DNA of 64,000 bases from Streptomyces sp. CB01249 (GTDB lineage Bacteria; Actinomycetota; Actinomycetes; Streptomycetales; Streptomycetaceae). Under the pieces are notes generated by a model. The model made no database searches, was not told where the DNA came from, and saw only the letters and a program-made list of their open reading frames with translations. The number at the start of each line of letters is the position of its first letter. The first letter of the stretch is position 1. The DNA lies in assembly GCF_001905735.1 (NCBI RefSeq), contig NZ_LISW01000009.1:181262-245261 (forward strand). Reading direction: 5' to 3'. Shown one piece after another: positions 58,201 to 64,000 of this stretch. The position numbers were made by a program, and so were the translations under genes.

Positions 58201-61200
58201 ACAGGGCGGGGCGGGCGTCGTCCAGCATGTGGGTGACGCGGGCCTCGGGGTAGTCCAGGTCGACGGGCAGGCAGGCGGCCCCGGCCTTGGCGACGGCCAG
58301 CATCGCGACGACCCGGTCGGCGGTGCCTTCGGCGGCGAGCGCGACGAGGTCGCCGCGGCCGACGCCCCGGTCGTGGAGGTGGTGGGCCAGGTCGTCGGAG
58401 CGGGCGTCCAGCTCGGCGAAGGTGAGCTGCGCGGAGCCGGCCCGGACCGCGATCCGTCCGGGGGTCCGGGCGGCCTGGGCGCGGAACGCCTCGGGGGCGG
58501 TCCGGGCGTGGACCGGGCGGACGGGGCCCGGGGCGGCCCGGTCCAGTTCGGCGCGCTCGGCCGCGTCCAGGAACGCGGCGGTGCGGACGCGCCCGTCGGG
58601 GTCGGCGGCGAGCGAGGCGAGCAGCCGGGTCAGGCGTGCCGCCAGGGCGTGCGCGGTGGCGGGGTCGAAGAGGTCGGTGGAGAACTCGAGGTTCCCGTCG
58701 AGCCCGCTGGGGCGGCCCGTGGCGTCGCGGGTCTCCGTGAAGGTGAAGGTGAGGTCGAACTTGCTGATCCCGGTCCGCACGGGCTGCCCGGTCACGGTGA
58801 GGCCGTCGAGGCCGAGCACGGTGTCCGCCTGGTTCTGGAGGACGATCATGGTCTGGAAGAGCGGGTGGTGGTCCTGTGCCCGGGCCGGGGCGAGGGCGTC
58901 CACCAGCCGTTCGAACGGCAGGTCCTGGTGGGCGTAGGCGGCCAGGTCGAACGCCCGGACCCGGTCCAGCACTTCGGTGAAGGTGGGGTCGCCGGTCAGG
59001 TCGGCGCGCAGGACGAGGGTGTTGACGAAGAAGCCCACCAGATCGTCCAAGGCTTCGTCGGTGCGTCCGGCGACGGCGGTGCCGAGGGGGATGTCCTCGC
59101 CGGCCCCGTGCCGGGAGAGCAGGACGGACAGGGCCGCCTGGAGCACCATGAACAGGCTGCATCCCCGGGCGCGGGCCAGCTCGGCGAGCGCCCGGTGCGT
59201 GTCGGCGTCCACGGGGAACGCGAAGGCGTCGCCCCGGTAGGTGAGGACGGCGGGGCGCGGCCGGTCCATGGGCAGGGCGAGCAGTCCGGGGCTGCCCGCC
59301 AGCGCGGTGCGCCAGAAGTCCAGCTGCCGGGCGGCCCGGCTGTCGGCGTCGTTCTCGTCGCCGAGGAGGGTGCGCTGCCAGAGGGTGTAGTCGGCGTACT
59401 GGACGCGGAGTTCCGGCCGGCCGGGCGCCTCGCCCCGGCTGCGGCTGCGGTAGGCGTCGCCGAGGTCGCGGGCCAGCGGGGCGAGCGACCAGCCGTCGCC
59501 CGCGATGTGGTGGACGAGCAGGACGAGGACGTGGGATTCGGCGCCGAGGCCGAGCAGCCGGGCCCGTACGGGCAGGTCGGCGGTGACGTCGAAGGCGTGC
59601 GCCACCTCGGCGGCCAGCGCCTCGTCCAGGGTGTCAGGGCGGATGTGCCGGGGGGTCAGGTCCAGGTCGGCGTGGTCGGCGGCGAGGACGAGCTGGCGCG
59701 GCACGCCGCCGGTCTCGGGGAAGACGGTGCGCAGGCTCTCGTGCCGTTCCACGACGTCCATGAGGGCGCGTTCCAGGGCCGGGGCGTCGAGCGGTCCTTC
59801 CAGGCGCAGCACCAGCGGCACGTTGTAGGTGGGGCTGGGGCCCTCGAACCGGTTGAGGAACCACAGCCGCTGCTGCGCGAAGGACAGCGGCAGCGGGTCC
59901 GGCCGGTGCGGGGTGCGTGTCAGCGGCGGGGCGGCGGTCTCGGCCCCGTCGAGGGCGGCGGCGAGCCCGGCGGGCGTGGGGTGCTCGAAGACCGCCTTGA
60001 CCTGGATCTCGGCGGCGAGCGCGGTCCGGATGCGGGCGACGAGCCGGGTGGCGAGCAGGGAGTGGCCGCCCAGGGCGAAGAAGTCGTCGTCGGCGCCCAC
60101 GGCCGGGAGGCCGAGGACGTCGGCGACGAGCCCGCAGACGATCTCCTCGCGCACGGTGCGGGCGGCGCGCCCGCGGGGTGCGGCGTGCGTTTCGGGCGCG
60201 GGCAGGGCGCGCCGGTCCACCTTGCCGTTGACGGTCAGCGGCAGGGCGTCGAGCAGGACGAACGCGGAGGGCACCATGTAGGCGGGCAGGGACCGGGCGA
60301 CGGCCTCGGCGAGGTCGGCCGGGTCGGGGCGGACGGCCCCGGCGGGCACCACGTACGCGACGAGCCGCCGGTCTCCGGGGATGTCCTCGCGTACGACGGT
60401 GAAGGAGTCGGCGACTCCTTCGCAGCAGGCGAGGACGGACTCGATCTCGCCGGGTTCGATGCGGTAGCCGCGCAGCTTGACCTGGCTGTCGGCGCGGGAG
60501 ACGTAGGCGATCTGCCCGTCCGGGGTCCACTTCACGAGGTCGCCGGTGCGGTACATGCGTCCGCCGTCCGGGTCGAAGGGGTCGGCGACGAACCGGGTGG
60601 CGGTCAGGGCGGGCAGGCCGGTGTAGCCCCGGGCGACGCCGCGCCCCGCGAGGTACAGCTCGCCCGTGACGCCCGCCGGGACCGGGCCCAGCGAGCCGTC
60701 GAGCACGTGGAGCCGCATGCCGTCGAGCGGCCGGCCGATGGGCGGCGGGCCCGCCGGGAGGTCGGCGGCCACGTCGTAGCGGGTGGCGAAGGTGGTGGTC
60801 TCGGTGGGGCCGTACACATGCAGGACGCGGACACCGGGCGCGGCGCCGGCGATGCGCTGCATGGCGTCGGGCGAGGCGAGTTCGCCGCCCGCGCAGACGA
60901 GGCGGAGCCCGGCGAAGGCGCCGGGGTCGGTGTCCGCGATCACGTTGAGCAGAGCAGTCGTCAGGAATACTGCGGTGACGCCGTGTTCGCGGACGGCGTC
61001 GCGGAGCGTCCCTGCTTCCAGGACGCCTTCCGGTGCGACGACGACCGTGCCGCCGCGCAGGAGCGGCGCCCACATCTCGAAGGTGGACGCGTCGAAGACG
61101 TACGCCGAGTGCATGAGGACGGCGTCGGCCGCGCCGCCGTGCCAGGCGGCGTCCTCGGCCAGCGCCGCCACGTCGGCGTGGCTGACGCCGACGCCCTTGG

Positions 61201-64000
61201 GCAGCCCGGTCGAGCCGGAGGTGAACATGACGTACGCGAGCGTGTCCGGGCCCGGTACGGGGACGGGCCCGCCGGGTGCCGGGGGCGCGCCGCGCAGGAC
61301 GCGGCCGGTCCGGTCCACGACGAGGACCGGGACGCGGCGGGCGGTCTCGGTCACCCAGGCGGACGCGGCGGCCTGCTCGTCCACGACGAGGATCCGCACG
61401 TCCGCCACGTCGGCGACCTGGTCGAGCCGTTCCCGGGGCCAGCGCGCGTCCATCGGGACGTACGCGGCGGCGGCCCGCACCGCGCCGAGGGAGGCGGAGA
61501 CGAGGGCCGGTGACCGGGAGAGCAGCACCCCGACGCCGGTCTCCGGGCCCGCGCCGAGCGCGGCGAGGGCAGCGGCCAGGTCTGCGGAGACGGTGTCGAG
61601 CGCGGTGTACGTGAGGGTGGCGCCGCCCCCGGTCACGGCCACGGCGTCCGGGGTGCGGCGGGCCTGCGCGGCGAAGAGCGCGGGCAGGGTGGTGTCCGGT
61701 GCGGGGGCGGGCAGTTCGCGGCCGGCGCCCCATTGCACGGTGCGGGTCCGCTCGTCCGGTGTCAGCAGGTCGTAGTCCGCGAGGGGCCGGGCGGGGTCGG
61801 CCGCCACCTGTTCCAGAAGCCGCAGCAGGCGCGCCGCCAGGGCTTCGACGGTGACGCGGTCGAAGAGGGCGGTGGCGTACTCGATCCCGGCGGTGAGTCC
61901 GGCCCCGCCCCGCTCCTCGCCGAAGGCGAAGGTGAGGTCGAACTTGCTCAGGTTGTTGTGGACGAGCCGGTCCTCGACGTCGAGCCCCGGCAGTTCGGGA
62001 CGTACGGCGTCCTGGTTCTGGAGGACCAGCATCGTCTGGAACAGGGGGTGGTGGTTGCGGGCTCGGACCGGGTTGACGCTCTCGACCAGCCGCTCGAAGG
62101 GCACGTCCTGGTGGGCGTACGCGGCGAGGTCGAACTCCCGCACCCGCCGGAGGAGTTCACCGAAGGTGGGGGCGCCGGACAGGTCGGTGCGCAGGACGAG
62201 GGTGTTGACGAAGAACCCGACCAGCTCCTCCAGCGCCTCGTCCGTGCGGCCCGCGACGGGTGTGCCGAGCGGGATGTCGTCGCCCGCGCCGTGCCGGTGC
62301 AGCAGGGTGGCCACGGCCGCTTGGAGCACCATGAACAGCGTGGTTCCCGACTCCCGCGCCACGCGCAGGAGTTCGGTGTGCAGCCCGGGCGGTACGTCGA
62401 AGGCGTGCACGGCCCCTGAGGGGTCGGTGGTGACCGGGCGCGGGCGGTCGAGCGGCAGGTCGATGAGCCCGGGCAGTCCGTCGAGCGCGGTGTGCCAGTG
62501 GTCCAGCTGCTCGCGCAGGACGCTTCCGGGGGCGTCCGGGTCGCCCAGCACGGTGTGCTGCCACAGGGTGTAGTCCGCGTACTGGATCCCGTTCCCGGCC
62601 TCGGGCTCCCGTCCGGCGAGGCGGGCCCGGTAGGCGTCGCCCAGGTGGCGGGCGAGCGGGGCGAGGGACCAGCCGTCGCCCGCGATGTGGTGCAGGACCA
62701 GCACGAGCACGTGGTGGCCGGGCGCGGTGCGCAGCAGCCTGGCCCGCAGCGGCGGGTCGGCGGCCACGTCGAACGGTGCGTCCACGGCGTCCGTGACGGC
62801 CGCCTCCAGCCAGGCCGGTGCCGTGCTCTCCACGGGCAGCCGGGGCGCGACGACCTCGGCGGGCAGCACCAACTGGTGGGGCACGCCGTCGCGTTCGGGG
62901 AAGACCGTGCGCAGCGCCTCGTGCCGCTCCATGACGTCCAGCAGGGCGGCGCGCAGCGCGTCGGTGTCCAGCGGCCCGTCGATGTCGAGCACCAGCGGGA
63001 TGTGGTACGAGGAGCTGAGCCCGTCGAGCCGGTTCAGGAACCAGAGCCGCTGCTGCGCGTACGACAGGGGCAGCGGGTCGGGCCGCTCGGCCACGGGGCG
63101 CACCGGCGGGCGGGACTGCCCCCGGGTGTCCAGGGCCCGGGCGAGCCCGGCGACGGTCGGGTGCTCGAACAGGGTGCGGACGGCGAGGTCGGCACCGAGG
63201 ACCGTGCGGACCCGGCTGACGACGCGCATCGCGAGGAGCGAGTGCCCGCCCAGGTCGAAGAAGCCGTCGTCCCGGCCGACGCCGGGGCGGCCCAGCACCT
63301 CGGCGAAGATCCCGGCGAGCAGGTCCTCGCGGGGGCTGAGCGCGCCGGAGCCCTCGGCGGTGTGCGCGGCCTCCTCGTCGGGGCGGGGCAGGGCGCGCCG
63401 GTCCGTCTTGCCGTTGGGCAGGAGCGGCAGCTCGTCCAGGACGACGACCGCGGCGGGCACCATGTAGTGCGGCAGTGCCTCCGCGAGGGCGTCGCGCAGG
63501 GCGGCCGGGCGCGGCCCCTCGTCCGTGGTGACGGCGTAGGCGACGAGGCGGCGCTCCCCCGGCGCGTCCTCTCGGATCACGGCGCAGGCGGCGGCGACCC
63601 CGGGGTGGCCGAGCAGGGCGGCCTCGACCTCGCCGGGTTCGATGCGGAAGCCGCGCAGCTTGACCTGGTCGTCGGCGCGGGACACGTATTCGAGGAGCCC
63701 GGCCGTGTTCCACCGGACGAGGTCGCCGGTGCGGTACATGCGGGCGCCGGTGCCGTTGAAGGGGTCGGCGACGAAGCGGGCGGCGGTCGGTCCGGGCCGG
63801 TTGAGGTAGCCGCGGGCGAGGTTGGGGCCCGAGAGGTAGAGCTCGCCGGTGACGCCGGGCGGGACGGGCCGCAGCCGGTGGTCCAGGACGTAGGCGCGCA
63901 TGGTGTCGACGGGCCCGCCGATCGGCACCGTCTCGTACGCGGTGTCCGGTGTGGCGGGGACGCGGTGGGCGGTCGCGTCGATGGTGGCCTCGGTCGGGCC
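55262..64000 (-). CDS. NRPS, partial: (A)-T-C-A-T-C-A-T-E
   Basis: 2,912 residues are visible; the 5' part lies beyond position 64,000, where the frame is still open (GPTEATIDATAH at the edge). Domains from the edge: end of an A domain (1-200), T (GGHS near 250), C (313-740, HHIAGDGWS near 440), A (773-1262), T (GGHS near 1307), C (1373-1800), A (1833-2318), T (GGDS near 2367) and an epimerisation domain (2430-2890, HHLSVDAVSW near 2562, FNYLGRY). The second A domain reads D-A-F-F-V-A-V-T-F-K (Ile/Val-like); the third reads D-A-W-Q-V-C-L-I-D-K, nearest to glutamine codes I remember. Both are tentative. The C-terminal SLNQTQIDRLQNKWGG looks like a donor docking segment for the next NRPS. Confidence 0.93.

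Noticed and set aside
55370..61513. A 2,047-codon open frame opposite the partial NRPS
   Set aside because: Same reason: a mirror of codon bias in the real gene, with repetitive Gly/Val/Glu/Asp-rich residues and no recognisable fold.

Overview
This window is high-GC actinobacterial DNA, almost certainly from a Streptomyces chromosome. GC is about 72% with strong third-position GC bias. GTG and TTG starts, ATGA/GTGA start-stop overlaps, a sporulation-type SapA homologue, a LAETG sortase substrate and large modular NRPS genes all fit that genus. I found no rRNA, tRNA, insertion sequence, phage gene or CRISPR array.

Layout. Positions 1-10,300 hold housekeeping and regulatory genes: a truncated conserved gene, an S1-domain protein, a RibD/DHFR-fold reductase, an ArsR-M23 peptidase pair divergent from a MarR-MFS-isochorismatase-like operon, a TPR protein, a small membrane protein, dhaK-dhaL, a HAD phosphatase and a gamma-butyrolactone-receptor-like TetR. 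Positions 10,300-19,900 form one carbohydrate operon under a LacI regulator with twin palindromic operators: ABC binding protein and two permeases, GH130 phosphorylase, Gfo/Idh oxidoreductase, GH13 glucosidase and phosphomannomutase. The natural reading is uptake of a mannoside, phosphorolysis to mannose-1-phosphate and conversion to mannose-6-phosphate. The ABC ATPase and phosphomannose isomerase are not in the window.

Positions 19,900-24,500 carry small genes and a TetR regulator divergent from a secreted GH30-CBM13 enzyme. Positions 24,696-28,865 are a tight four-gene operon: an MfnB-like furan synthase (known from methanofuran biosynthesis), an aldehyde dehydrogenase, a benzyl-alcohol-type dehydrogenase and a carboxyl-methyltransferase-like protein. 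It looks like a compact pathway to a 2,4-disubstituted furan and is the best candidate here for an undescribed system. Positions 28,869-33,240 hold a GNAT/UvrA-like pair and a secreted GH76 alpha-1,6-mannanase. Positions 33,380-43,700 are accessory redox enzymes with local regulators (HxlR, MmyB-type XRE), acetyltransferases, a sortase-anchored protein, a secreted lipase and a DUF1838 protein. Positions 43,836-47,114 encode a large secreted GH31 enzyme with two CBM35-like inserts, followed by a sapA-like gene.

Positions 47,724-64,000 are two adjacent NRPS genes on the minus strand, read from the right. The upstream gene enters the window inside an adenylation domain and gives (A)-T-C-A-T-C-A-T-E. 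The next gene gives C-A-T-C-A-T-reductase. The terminal reductase predicts release of a linear peptide aldehyde or alcohol, with the third residue encoded in the window made D by the epimerase. The start of the assembly line lies beyond position 64,000.
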